A stretch of DNA of 64,000 bases from Bdellovibrionales bacterium. GTDB taxonomy: Bacteria; Bdellovibrionota; Bdellovibrionia; Bdellovibrionales; JAMPXM01. Positions 1 through 8,358 of the stretch are shown here, piece after piece; position 1 is the stretch's first letter, and each line of letters starts with the position of its first letter. Under the pieces are notes generated by a model. That model ran no database searches. It was not told the DNA's origin and worked only from the letters and a program-made list of their open reading frames with translations. Where the stretch lies: positions 271,918-335,917 of the forward strand of contig JADJOF010000005.1 in the NCBI GenBank assembly GCA_016713885.1. Direction: 5' to 3'. The position numbers were made by a program, and so were the translations under genes.

Positions 1-87
1 TCAAAGGAGAACGGCTGAAGCGGTGTTGTTGCGGAAAGCGCGGCATAGCCTTTTGCTGGAACTGAGGCAGGTACTGTGTTTGTCATA

Positions 88-104
88 CCCCTATCTGATA
101 GGGG
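88..104 (-). terminator. Possible hairpin terminator after the HExxH gene
   Basis: A perfect 7-bp stem (CCCCTAT / ATAGGGG) with a 3-nt loop lies 15 bases past the stop codon of the minus-strand gene that ends at 119. There is no clear T-run on that strand, so it is only a candidate transcript end. The rest of positions 1-118 shows no supported gene. Confidence 0.35.
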
Positions 105-118
105 GCTGAACCGCGCAG

Positions 119-988
119 TCAAGAAGAGCGCTCATGACGCGTTGGTCTTGTTCGAGAATTTGAAAAAAGTGCTGTTCGCGAACCGGGGAAGCGGAGCGTC
201 TCGAGAGAGTGCTCGTAAAGTGCATCGTTCAATTGACGATGAAGTTCTTGATCCTGCGTAAGGTCGACATCTTTGCCTTGGACCCATGCCGTATCCACCC
301 GCACGCGGATCGCATAGTCTCGCGAGTCGGGCATGAGGTCGCGCAACTTTCCGGGATGTCGTGTTTGAACGCACGATAGGTCCTTGGGATCAAGACCACT
401 ACCGAGAAGAATCTCGGAGGCATCTTGCAGAATTTGACCGATCAAGTCCTCTCGGTAATAGGCAAATACTTCGCTCTCGGCGAGATGCTGATTGTAGAAT
501 GGAATCGCGCTGCGTTTGAGGAGAGGCGGAAGTGTTTGCTCCATTTCGCTCACGAGGCTGCGGTCAGCTGCGGTTGCCCCCTCTTCGACAAAAAAGTCCC
601 ATTCGGCGTGAGAAAGCTCATGAAAAACCGTTGTTGCGTTGATATTGGCCGCCGTTCCCGTGGTGAGGGCCATCTCCTCAAGGGTTCGAATACGCGTGCC
701 TTCAAGCGTAGTCGTGATCGTCATCTCGGGCTGAAGAACGAGGGTGTTGGTCCAATCGTTATAGGCGGCCGCCGCATCGGCCGAGACCACTCCCCAGCGC
801 TGAAGCAGTGACGGATGCGCAATGAGCGTTTGCCTCGCAGCCGAGTGAAGCCGGGGGGCCTCAATCCGGGCCCGGTTAAAAAGCGATTGGAGGAACGCTG
901 AGGCGTGAGTTTCGTTCTCGGCGCCAGCCACGGACGCAGAAAGGAGAGCCAGGGCCGATATAGCGACTTTGAGGAAGTTTGTCTGCAT
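119..988 (-). CDS. Exported HExxH metallopeptidase-like protein
   Basis: The 289-residue protein begins with a signal peptide (basic start, hydrophobic core, cleavage near VAGA, residue 23), so it should be periplasmic or secreted. Residues 123-127 read HELSH, a zinc-binding HExxH motif. About 45 residues later the stretch ESEVFAYY (171-178) could supply the third, glutamate ligand as in gluzincin-type peptidases. This suggests a zinc peptidase or a fold derived from one; the exact family was not recognised and the substrate is unknown. The C-terminal 30 residues are Arg/Ser-rich and probably unstructured. It stands alone and is divergent from the helicase gene at 1166. Confidence 0.75.
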   Translation of the reverse strand: MQTNFLKVAISALALLSASVAGAENETHASAFLQSLFNRARIEAPRLHSAARQTLIAHPSLLQRWGVVSADAAAAYNDWTNTLVLQPEMTITTTLEGTRIRTLEEMALTTGTAANINATTVFHELSHAEWDFFVEEGATAADRSLVSEMEQTLPPLLKRSAIPFYNQHLAESEVFAYYREDLIGQILQDASEILLGSGLDPKDLSCVQTRHPGKLRDLMPDSRDYAIRVRVDTAWVQGKDVDLTQDQELHRQLNDALYEHSLETLRFPGSRTALFSNSRTRPTRHERSS

Positions 989-1165
989 GCGCGGGTTTAT
1001 ATCGCATCTCTGGTCATCAACCGAGGGCGAAGATGGGACCGTGTTGTATCTACTGACGATCCGGCAGTTTCTTCATGGCTATCGATGATTTCTGAACGGA
1101 GTCTTTGACCTTTGACCGTTCCCCCTTCAGGGTGGCCGAAATCGTGTTCCAAGGACGTGTTTACC

Positions 1166-2896
1166 GTGTCAAAGCCTAAAGCTGAATCGACTCCCACAAT
1201 CGAAACCTTTGCTGATCTCAAACTCAGTGAGGAGTTACTTTCTTCGCTCGTTAAGATGGGCTACGAGAAGCCGACTCCAATTCAAACGGCCTGCGTGCCC
1301 GTTCTTTTGGATAGCGCGACAGACGTTGTCGCTCTGGCGCGCACGGGTACCGGTAAAACGGCGGCCTTTGGTATTCCGCTTATTGAACGCCTCGATGCCA
1401 ATAAGAAATCGATTCAAGCTTTGGTTCTTTGCCCGACGCGTGAGCTTTGCGTACAGGTTTCAAAGTCATTGACTGAGATCGGTGCCGGCAAACGTGTTCG
1501 TGTTCTGTCGATCTACGGCGGCGACTCTTATCGTCGTCAGCGCGATGGATTGGCGCGTAGCCCACACATTGTTGTCGCAACACCGGGCCGCTTGATCGAT
1601 CTTCTTGATCAGGGCGAAGTTCCTTTGAAGAGCGTGCAGACGATTGTTCTCGACGAAGCTGACGAGATGATCTCGGTTGGTTTTAAGGACGCTCTCGATC
1701 AAATTCTTCGCACAATGGAAGGCGAAGATCATCGCACATGGCTTTTCTCGGCAACAATGTCTCGCGAAGTAAAGCGTGTTCAAGAGAACTTCTTGCCTAA
1801 AGCAAAGCTGATCGATGCTCGTGGTGGCGAAGAGAAGCCGCGCATTCGTCAGCAGTACATGCTGACCTTTGAGGAAGATCGCTTTGAAGCTTTGAAGCGT
1901 TACCTGCTGATTCACAGCGATTTCTACGGTTTGATTTTCTGCCAAACCAAAGCGGAAGTCGTCGCTCTTGAAGAAGAGCTCAAGCGCGATGGATTTAAAG
2001 TCGCATCGTTACACGGTGATAAAGTTCAGCGTGATCGCGAGTCCGTTTTTGCTGCTTGGAAGAAGCACGAAGTTTCCATCGTTGTGGCAACCGACGTAGC
2101 CGCTCGCGGTCTTGACGTTCAGGGCCTCACTCACGTTGTGAACATGAGTCTTTCGCGTGAGTTTGAAACTTACGTTCACCGTATCGGCCGTACTGGCCGT
2201 GCGGGACGCGAGGGTATTGCTCTGACGTTTGTTTGGCCAAAGCGCATGGCGCTTTTGAAGCAGCTTGAGAGCCGCATTGGTGAGAAGCTTGAGTTCGTTC
2301 ATGTTCCTGATGCAGCAGAGGTGTCACGCGCCGTATTGTCTCGCGAGCTTCTTGCGCTCTTGACTCCAGAGCCAAGCTTTGATGAAGGCAACGCCTTCCA
2401 TCGCGCTGTAAAGCAGAGCCTTGCCGGTTCGCCAATTCTGGATCTGACGTCGGCTGACGAGATCATCGCGATTCTTGCGCGCGTGATTGAGAACAAGGCG
2501 CCACAAGTATTGGATCGTCCTTATGTGAAAATGCTCTCAGCTGAGTCGGCTGCAGGTCGTGGCGGCTCCTCGTTAGGAGGTCGTCCTTCTGCCGGTGGTC
2601 GCCCATCAGGTCGCCATCCGTATCACGGTAAGCGCGATCAGCGTCCGAGCAGCGGTGGCGGGCCACGTTTTGGTGTTCGTCGCGGTGGTGATGAAGCGGC
2701 GTCGTCGGACTCGCGTCCATCGGCTGCGCGGTCGGTTGGTGGACGGGCCGGTGGTAAGCCTGTCGGTGGTCCAGCGAAGAAGCGCTTTGATCGTCCCGAG
2801 CGTGCGGCAGCAGGTCGCAAAGACGACGGCCAAGGTGGTAGCCATCCGTTCCGTCGTGATCGTGCCTCAAAACGAGACAGTCACCAGAATCGATAG
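1166..2896 (+). CDS. DEAD-box ATP-dependent RNA helicase
   Basis: This cytoplasmic RNA helicase should remodel RNA in ribosome assembly, mRNA turnover or cold adaptation. All family motifs are present: Q motif (EKPTPIQ), motif I ARTGTGKT near residue 57, PTREL, TPGR, DEAD at 163-166, SAT, IFCQT, VATDVAARGLD and HRIGRTGR near 338. A 90-residue region and a Gly/Arg/Ser-rich basic tail, probably for RNA binding, follow the core, as in DeaD/CsdA-type rather than short RhlE proteins. GTG at 1166 was chosen because AAGGACG sits 8 nt upstream; the reading frame is open back to TTG 1112, without a comparable ribosome site. Length 576 aa. Confidence 0.93.
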   Translation: MSKPKAESTPTIETFADLKLSEELLSSLVKMGYEKPTPIQTACVPVLLDSATDVVALARTGTGKTAAFGIPLIERLDANKKSIQALVLCPTRELCVQVSKSLTEIGAGKRVRVLSIYGGDSYRRQRDGLARSPHIVVATPGRLIDLLDQGEVPLKSVQTIVLDEADEMISVGFKDALDQILRTMEGEDHRTWLFSATMSREVKRVQENFLPKAKLIDARGGEEKPRIRQQYMLTFEEDRFEALKRYLLIHSDFYGLIFCQTKAEVVALEEELKRDGFKVASLHGDKVQRDRESVFAAWKKHEVSIVVATDVAARGLDVQGLTHVVNMSLSREFETYVHRIGRTGRAGREGIALTFVWPKRMALLKQLESRIGEKLEFVHVPDAAEVSRAVLSRELLALLTPEPSFDEGNAFHRAVKQSLAGSPILDLTSADEIIAILARVIENKAPQVLDRPYVKMLSAESAAGRGGSSLGGRPSAGGRPSGRHPYHGKRDQRPSSGGGPRFGVRRGGDEAASSDSRPSAARSVGGRAGGKPVGGPAKKRFDRPERAAAGRKDDGQGGSHPFRRDRASKRDSHQNR

Positions 2897-2932
2897 AAGA
2901 AATAAGCTTAAGTTCGGTCATAATCTTCGGAT

Positions 2933-3811
2933 ATGACCGAATTGGAAAAACAAAACGCCCGGACAATGTTGTTGTCGCGGGCGTTTGTGTTTGTTGGATT
3001 TGCATCGATGATGTTACTGGCGCTTGAAGCGGATGCTGCAAGTGCCGGGCGTTTTTTTAAGTCTATCGTTTTTTCCGTGGGCGCCCCGTATCGATATCGC
3101 GGATACTCTTGGCATTCGTATGGATGGCCTGGTTTTTTTGGGACAATAGGCCTTGGAATTTTCTATTACCTTTTGAGCTTTTGGAACGAAGCGAAGGTGC
3201 CAGCGGATGGGAAAGGGCGTCTTGCTCAGTCAGAGATCGAGGACTGGCGCACTTCGTCTGGTGAAATGTTCTACTTTAGTGGTTGGGCAACCGAGACGCG
3301 GAGCCTCTGTTGCATTGAGAGTACCGATGGCATTCGCAATGATGTCGTGACTGAGCGCCTGCGGGCACTTGACGACGAGATGGCGCGTCGGGGACTTCGG
3401 CTCGATCGTGTGGTGTTGATTTCCGTGAATGGGGAGAGAGATACCTCAGCGAAGCGGGAACATTGGCTGAAATTTAACCGTCTCGGAGAGCGGTGGAGCT
3501 TTATCGCCTCGAGTTCGACTGCAGCGGTTCAAAAGATGGTCTCGCGGTTGCCTTCGCGGGGGTTGAATCGTCCCTCTATTGCTTTACTCGATGGACGGGG
3601 CCGACAATTGGCCGTTATTGATCTCTTTGAACTTCCCATTCAAGCGTTGGCGATCAAACTTGTCGAAAGCAGTCAGCAAGCATTTCGTGAGGCGGCAGAG
3701 GATCGTGAGCGTCAGAGTGCGGCCGGTCACTATGAAGCGGACTTCTCTGATCGTTCACTTGATGCGTTGGTGGAGCATAGTCGTCGATCAAACGACGACT
3801 ACTACTGGTGA
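2933..3811 (+). CDS. SCO1/SenC-like thioredoxin-fold protein without the CxxxC pair
   Basis: The N-terminal region holds a signal peptide or membrane anchor ending in ADAASA, then a Tyr/Gly-rich stretch and a second hydrophobic segment (about 67-84). Residues 115-235 resemble the SCO1/SenC copper chaperone fold: a helix followed by VVLISVNGERDTS (compare FVSVDPERDTP in SCO), a WSFIASSS strand and an ALLDGRGRQLAVID strand. The usual CxxxCP copper motif is missing; only adjacent Cys126-Cys127 occupy that place, so copper delivery is doubtful. Start uncertain: ATG 2933 has no clear ribosome site and ATG 2966 lies in a hairpin but gives a cleaner signal peptide. The family call is an inference from motif order. 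Confidence 0.6.
   Translation: MTELEKQNARTMLLSRAFVFVGFASMMLLALEADAASAGRFFKSIVFSVGAPYRYRGYSWHSYGWPGFFGTIGLGIFYYLLSFWNEAKVPADGKGRLAQSEIEDWRTSSGEMFYFSGWATETRSLCCIESTDGIRNDVVTERLRALDDEMARRGLRLDRVVLISVNGERDTSAKREHWLKFNRLGERWSFIASSSTAAVQKMVSRLPSRGLNRPSIALLDGRGRQLAVIDLFELPIQALAIKLVESSQQAFREAAEDRERQSAAGHYEADFSDRSLDALVEHSRRSNDDYYW
2948..2992 (+). terminator. Long hairpin after the helicase gene, inside the next reading frame
   Basis: The arms at 2948-2966 and 2972-2992 form a nearly perfect stem of about 19 bp (core AACGCCCG / CGGGCGTT) around the loop TGTTG, followed by T-rich sequence. It lies 50 bases past the helicase stop and fits an intrinsic terminator. It also covers the first codons of the downstream SCO-like gene, including its alternative ATG at 2966, so it could sequester that start. 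Confidence 0.6.
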
Positions 3812-3822
3812 GAGGCTCTGAA

Positions 3823-5901
3823 TCAGGACGCCACTTTGGCGCGTGCGCTGCGGGCCTGTGACGCCACCGAGGAGTTTCGCGCGGACTCAAACTTTTCAAT
3901 CTGACCGATGAGTCGATGCAGATCGACACGTGTCGAGTAGTAAACGGGGTCTTGTTCTTTGAGCAGGCGTGCGATCTCTCCGAGAGCATAGAGGCCTGAA
4001 GCGCGTTTCGCGTCATCGTCAACCGAATCCAAAATCATCGAGTTCAGTTTGGAGAGAATCTCTTTGGTCAGTTCGCGGCTTCCGGCATGAACGAGGGCAT
4101 TGGCGGCAACGCGGTTGTTGGTGTTGGTGAATAGCTTCGGTATAGGGCGGGCCTTCGGGTTGACCTTGAGAGTGCGCAGCACTTCGACCGTGTTGGCGAC
4201 GGTGCGCGGATCTTTGGCGTCGAGGAAGCGTTCGAGACGTTCAGCCTCTTGCTCAAGAATATCGTCGGTTGGAACCAGATGCGGAAACAGCATGATGATC
4301 GCTGATACGAGTTTGATCCACTCAGGACTTTCTTTACTTCGTTCGCCAGCATGTTCAAGCCAGCTGATCAGAGATGGCGCAAGTCGATAGTGAACGCGAT
4401 AGACGTTGAGCGACTTGAGCTCAGCGACAAGCGCGAGTTGCATCTCAAGATTGAAGGTCTTCATCTGCGCAATGGCTTCTTCTATCGTCTCAAGCAGTGC
4501 TCGATCGGAGCGGTGAGTTTGGAGAAACTTGAATCCGGATGTCTTGAAAGCGGCCAGATGGAACGAGATCGGCTCATCTCCGAGCCAGCGGTGGAGAGAG
4601 ACCTTTTCGCTATAGCCCTTGAGCTCGAAGGCACCGACCGGTTCGAACTGCTGGCGGCTCGAGACGTCGTCAAGATGCCGTTCTGCCAAGTAGAGCGTGT
4701 TGTCGGTTTTCTCGGTTACGGTTGAAAGAATGCGGACCGTCTCAATGAGAACGCCACCAGAAAGCGAGAAGCCATCCACCTGTTGGGCAAATCGCAAAGT
4801 TCCATGCGCGAGCGCTGATTTGACGGTGAACGGGTGGCCCTCGGAAGTGGTTTTGGCGTTGAGCTCTTTTGCTAGGTTATGAATATCGCGGACGGCGTAG
4901 ATGCTGATTTGAATCGAGCTGTGCGGAGCCTCGTCTTTGAAGTAGTAGATCACCTCGTCGCCCACGAACTCATAGATCAGGCCGTCGTAGCGTGAAACGA
5001 TCTCGGTAAGGCCTTCGAAAAAACTATTGATGTGCTCAGCGAAGCGATCGCGATAGGGGCTATTGAAGATCCTCGAGAAACCGTTGATGTCTGTTCGAAC
5101 GAGCGTGCATTCAAAAGTGTAGGGCGGTTCTTTTCCGCTGAAGATTTCTCTCTGCAGTGCCGGTAGGACTTGTTTTGTGAGTTTGAGATTGTCGTGCTTG
5201 AGGGCGAGCTCTTGATTTTGGAGACCGCGGAGTCCGGCCGAGATGGCCTCTAGGTCAGCCGAGTGCGTTCGATTGGGATCGGTCTGAATTCGGCCGGTGG
5301 TTTCGATTTCTTTTTTCAGTCGCTGCAGGTCGCGCGTGTGAAGCCAAAATGCTCCGGCGGCAAGCGAGATGAGAATTAGGATATCCTGAATAAGAACTTT
5401 CCACATGTCGGATTTGAAAATCGTGTTGGTGATATTAGGTGTTGCGCGTTTGTCTATTCCAAGCGTCAGCATCGTATCAATGGCGAGCATTTGCGTTCGT
5501 TCGCTGAAGTTTGCGTCGATGTAGTCTTTGCCTGCGCGTGCTTTACGAACACTATAGGGCGTGTCGATGGCGAGGTCGTCGCGGATGGGCTTAGTGTAGG
5601 CGAGAAGATTGTTTCGATAGACGAGAAAATAGCTGATGTCTTTCTGTTCAAGCGCTTCGCCGAGCATATTGTCGAGCTCCGTTTCGGCGCCGGCTCGATA
5701 GAGTTGTTCAGCAAGACTGATGTAGAGCTTGAGTTTTTTCTCGCGTTCAAACGTGAGTTTTGCACGGTTGTCTTCGATATCCATGACGAGCGAGAAGGGA
5801 AGGTAAATAGCCGTGGTGAGACCGACCGCGATCAGCACGAGCGCGAAGAGCGAGAGTTTCCTTTTTTTGCCAGGGCTGCTCGGCGCGGTTTCGGGGAGCA
5901 T
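3823..5901 (-). CDS. Membrane-anchored class III adenylate/guanylate cyclase
   Basis: This 692-residue protein probably makes a cyclic nucleotide second messenger. A basic N-terminus and a first membrane helix (about 17-40) precede an external sensor-like segment of about 125 residues and a second helix near 165-188. A linker then leads to the cyclase domain, with the metal-binding aspartates in RTDINGF and FVGDEVIYYF, as in class III catalytic domains. The C-terminal 220 residues are helical, possibly HEAT-like, with no recognised family. It starts 3 nt after the upstream minus-strand gene stops, so the two are probably cotranscribed. Cyclic-nucleotide-binding genes at 39338 and 52003 could be effectors. 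ATP versus GTP specificity cannot be read here. Confidence 0.85.
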   Translation of the reverse strand: MLPETAPSSPGKKRKLSLFALVLIAVGLTTAIYLPFSLVMDIEDNRAKLTFEREKKLKLYISLAEQLYRAGAETELDNMLGEALEQKDISYFLVYRNNLLAYTKPIRDDLAIDTPYSVRKARAGKDYIDANFSERTQMLAIDTMLTLGIDKRATPNITNTIFKSDMWKVLIQDILILISLAAGAFWLHTRDLQRLKKEIETTGRIQTDPNRTHSADLEAISAGLRGLQNQELALKHDNLKLTKQVLPALQREIFSGKEPPYTFECTLVRTDINGFSRIFNSPYRDRFAEHINSFFEGLTEIVSRYDGLIYEFVGDEVIYYFKDEAPHSSIQISIYAVRDIHNLAKELNAKTTSEGHPFTVKSALAHGTLRFAQQVDGFSLSGGVLIETVRILSTVTEKTDNTLYLAERHLDDVSSRQQFEPVGAFELKGYSEKVSLHRWLGDEPISFHLAAFKTSGFKFLQTHRSDRALLETIEEAIAQMKTFNLEMQLALVAELKSLNVYRVHYRLAPSLISWLEHAGERSKESPEWIKLVSAIIMLFPHLVPTDDILEQEAERLERFLDAKDPRTVANTVEVLRTLKVNPKARPIPKLFTNTNNRVAANALVHAGSRELTKEILSKLNSMILDSVDDDAKRASGLYALGEIARLLKEQDPVYYSTRVDLHRLIGQIEKFESARNSSVASQARSARAKVAS

Positions 5902-5904
5902 TCG

Positions 5905-7308
5905 CTATGGCTCCGTTCGTGTTTGGACGAGACGATCGAGGTCTTTTCTATAGACAAAAGTCGTCTGCGGCTTGATCGCTCCGTGTGGACGCTGCTCGTG
6001 ATCGCGAACTTGAATTTGATGGCGAGCGAGCGCCTCGGTGAACTCTTGCTTTCCGAGCTCGTCGTAGACGCGGCGATAAGTGGCGAGGAGGAACTTTGTG
6101 AGCTCTTGCTTCGTTGCCGACTTGAAGTTGAGGCCTTGTTGGCTTTGCGCAGCTGGCTGGCGTGGGTCTGATTGCGTGTGTGTACTGGCGGTGCCTGCCG
6201 TTGGTGTCGCTGTCGAAGCGAATCGGCCTTTTGGGACCGGGGCATCGGCGCCGTCGATTCCGATTTTCTCAGATGACCGCGCGCCGTCGCTACCACTGAG
6301 TGGTGTTGCGTCGACTGGTTTGGGTTGCCTTGTGGCCGCCAGTGTCTGGCTCAGCGTCTGTTCTTTTATTTTCGGATCACTTTTGAGAAATGGATTCTCG
6401 AAGCCGAGATTGAGGCCGTCGAGCTTTGCAAAGTGCACCGGTTTATCCTTGAGACTTGCGACGACAAACTGCGCGGAGCCGCTTTTTTGCATCTCTTTGT
6501 AGGCTTCTCCGCGAGCGACCGATCGTTTGTTGATGGTCTCGGCGGTAAGTGTGCTGGCGACTTCGCGCGCGGCCTTTTCAGCTGTGTCGATCAGGAATGT
6601 GGCGCGGCCCTTCTGCAGATCGCGGCGATTGCTGCTGCTGCCAAGGGTCGCGTTTGGGTTCTCGGTGCTGATCGACGCGATTCCTCGAGTGGGTTTGTTC
6701 TGGCTTTTACTGCGCGTGGCTGCGGCGAGGGCAAGCGCGTCAGTGTCGACGCCCTGAGTGACGGGGCCGCTCCACGGGATCGGACTTGTGCGCGTGCCGA
6801 GCGCGATGAGATCGGCGGTTGAGGAGTTGTCGGGGAGTTTTTCGACTTGGGACTTGAGGTGGGCTTCGGTCCAGACGGGGGCCGTTGGCATTTTTTGCGG
6901 AAGCGAGTCTTCGTCTGAACAGCTACTTGCTTCAGCGGAGTCGAGGAAAAGAAAATGAGGAAACCTGATCGGCTTGGGCATTCGATGTGGTACCGAGACT
7001 CTTACCAAGGATCTGCAAGATGCTTCATTTTGCAGTGTTTGAATGTTATCTTGAAGGGAACTCAGATAAGCCGGACCAGCCAAGGTGCGACTAGGTCTCT
7101 CGGTATCTGAGGAGTGTGCCTTGATATCCGTTTGAGTCGGAATCTCAACAGCCTTAAGACCGTAGATAGCGTTTTCACTTAGCCGAACTTGCGAGTTCAA
7201 ATTGCTTAGTATGGTGGCTTTTCGTCCGGCGTGTTGAATTTGCGATGAGAGTTCGGCAACTTTTTCGCAGTTGAGCCCTCTAGCACAGCAGTTCACGAGA
7301 GGTTCCAC
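5905..7308 (-). CDS. C-terminal part of a gene split by an in-frame TAG; unknown function
   Basis: The 467-codon frame opens with GTG at 7308 but has no ribosome site there. It is in the same frame as the upstream gene ending at 7318, separated only by TAG and three sense codons (H-K-F). The first residues carry a Cys cluster (CCARGLNC) such as often follows the active site in secreted metallopeptidases. It is therefore best read as the continuation of one protein of about 743 residues. The rest is low complexity, rich in Ala, Ser, Thr and Pro, with two helical, charged segments (about 240-290 and 400-440). No family was recognised. Stop codon 5905; the cyclase gene starts 3 nt later. Confidence 0.6.
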   Translation of the reverse strand: MEPLVNCCARGLNCEKVAELSSQIQHAGRKATILSNLNSQVRLSENAIYGLKAVEIPTQTDIKAHSSDTERPSRTLAGPAYLSSLQDNIQTLQNEASCRSLVRVSVPHRMPKPIRFPHFLFLDSAEASSCSDEDSLPQKMPTAPVWTEAHLKSQVEKLPDNSSTADLIALGTRTSPIPWSGPVTQGVDTDALALAAATRSKSQNKPTRGIASISTENPNATLGSSSNRRDLQKGRATFLIDTAEKAAREVASTLTAETINKRSVARGEAYKEMQKSGSAQFVVASLKDKPVHFAKLDGLNLGFENPFLKSDPKIKEQTLSQTLAATRQPKPVDATPLSGSDGARSSEKIGIDGADAPVPKGRFASTATPTAGTASTHTQSDPRQPAAQSQQGLNFKSATKQELTKFLLATYRRVYDELGKQEFTEALARHQIQVRDHEQRPHGAIKPQTTFVYRKDLDRLVQTRTEP

Positions 7309-7317
7309 AAACTTGTG

Positions 7318-8136
7318 CTATTCTAAACCGACAGCGTGTAGGCTCTCTTCCAGAAATGTAGCGGCAATGCTTGGTGGATTCGCAGTAGCTCGCCACTTTA
7401 AGATGATCGAATTGCTCACAGTATTGTAGGAGCCCGGATAGGCGTCACTATCGGTAGTACAGGCTACATAGAGCCTTTTCTTATCGGATAGCTTATGCGT
7501 CAGACTTTGTTTGACAAGGGCTTCTATTTGACCGGACTCATTTGCAAAACCGTATTCGTTAAGGCACGTGAGATAGCGCGGTCCGTTGGTTGGGCGTGTA
7601 GACTGTTCTCTAACAAGTACTTGAGCTACACCAGTAAAAAGGGTGTCTTGATCTTCTTTGCTCATCTTTTTGGCGAAGCAGGAGGCGTCGAAAAACTTCG
7701 CGGCTTTCAGCTCTTTCGTTTTTTTCTTAACGGCCGCGTCGAACTTTGCTGCGGCTTCAATGTTCGTGATCTCATATGCGGTAGTGGCAATGAGACTTGT
7801 GTCTTCGCAGGTCGCGCCGTCGTCCTTCGCCATATTGTGAATCATGTGCGGCTCTTCATTCAGCATGACTGGGCGATAGGACTTTCCATCACCACTGAGA
7901 ATGAACCGTGTCGTTGTGATTCCAGATTTATCGGAAGTGCGAATTTCAGCACGAGTGAATTGCCCAAAGTAAGGATGTGAGAATGTCAGTCGAGAGTTGT
8001 CGCGTAGAACAGTGTACTGAGTGGGAACTCCTGCGCCGTACGCATCGCTTAAGACCTCGATGGGTCGTGATCCGCTGGCAAAGGCAGTGGAGGAGATGAA
8101 CCCAAGAATAAGGAGGATGACTTGTCTCAGTTGCAT
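7318..8136 (-). CDS. Exported metallopeptidase-like protein, N-terminal part before an in-frame TAG
   Basis: The 272-residue product has a clear signal peptide (cleavage after AFASG, near residue 21). It stops within what looks like a zinc-peptidase active site: residues 263-272 read EESLHAVGLE, resembling HExxHxxGxx, with Glu in place of the first His. The TAG occupies codon 273, exactly where the third metal ligand of an HExxHxxGxxH motif would sit, and the same frame continues with HKFVEP. Either this is a recent nonsense mutation, a sequence error, or a readthrough site. The promoter region shared with the gene at 8359 holds the GTCTCA palindrome. Confidence 0.7.
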   Translation of the reverse strand: MQLRQVILLILGFISSTAFASGSRPIEVLSDAYGAGVPTQYTVLRDNSRLTFSHPYFGQFTRAEIRTSDKSGITTTRFILSGDGKSYRPVMLNEEPHMIHNMAKDDGATCEDTSLIATTAYEITNIEAAAKFDAAVKKKTKELKAAKFFDASCFAKKMSKEDQDTLFTGVAQVLVREQSTRPTNGPRYLTCLNEYGFANESGQIEALVKQSLTHKLSDKKRLYVACTTDSDAYPGSYNTVSNSIILKWRATANPPSIAATFLEESLHAVGLE

Positions 8137-8215
8137 ACGTCTAGGAATCGGATCGGACGAATGGTTTCATGAGGGCAGTCCAGAAATAGGGATTCGTAAA
8201 TGAATCTGAGTGGTT

Positions 8216-8249
8216 GTCTCATTTTGAGACGGCGCCAAAACGCGTCTCA
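8216..8249. promoter_or_regulatory. Palindromic operator candidate with three GTCTCA half-sites
   Basis: GTCTCA-TTT-TGAGAC at 8216-8230 is a perfect 6-3-6 palindrome. A third half-site, GTCTCA at 8244-8249, pairs with TGAGACG at 8225-8231 to form a second inverted repeat. It lies between the divergent genes at 8136 (minus) and 8359 (plus). The same 6-3-6 sequence with a different spacer recurs at 28795-28809 in front of a transglycosylase gene, which supports a repressor-type binding site. The regulator is unknown. Confidence 0.5.
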
Positions 8250-8358
8250 GGGCCGTAAATTGTCTGTGGATAACTTATAGGCTCAAACCAGGACGGGCTT
8301 GAGCCTGAATTGTCAGTGCCCCGACTTTGCTTATGTATAAAGGCACAAGGGGGCCGCA

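Noticed and set aside
76..261. Short plus-strand frame
   Set aside because: It lies over the HExxH gene on the other strand, has no ribosome site and no recognisable domain.
660..720. tRNA-like GGTTCGAAT string
   Set aside because: It lies in the HExxH gene and no cloverleaf can be formed around it.
425..811. 128-codon plus-strand frame opposite the HExxH gene
   Set aside because: The opposite strand has a signal peptide and an HExxH motif; this frame has a composition typical of a shadow.
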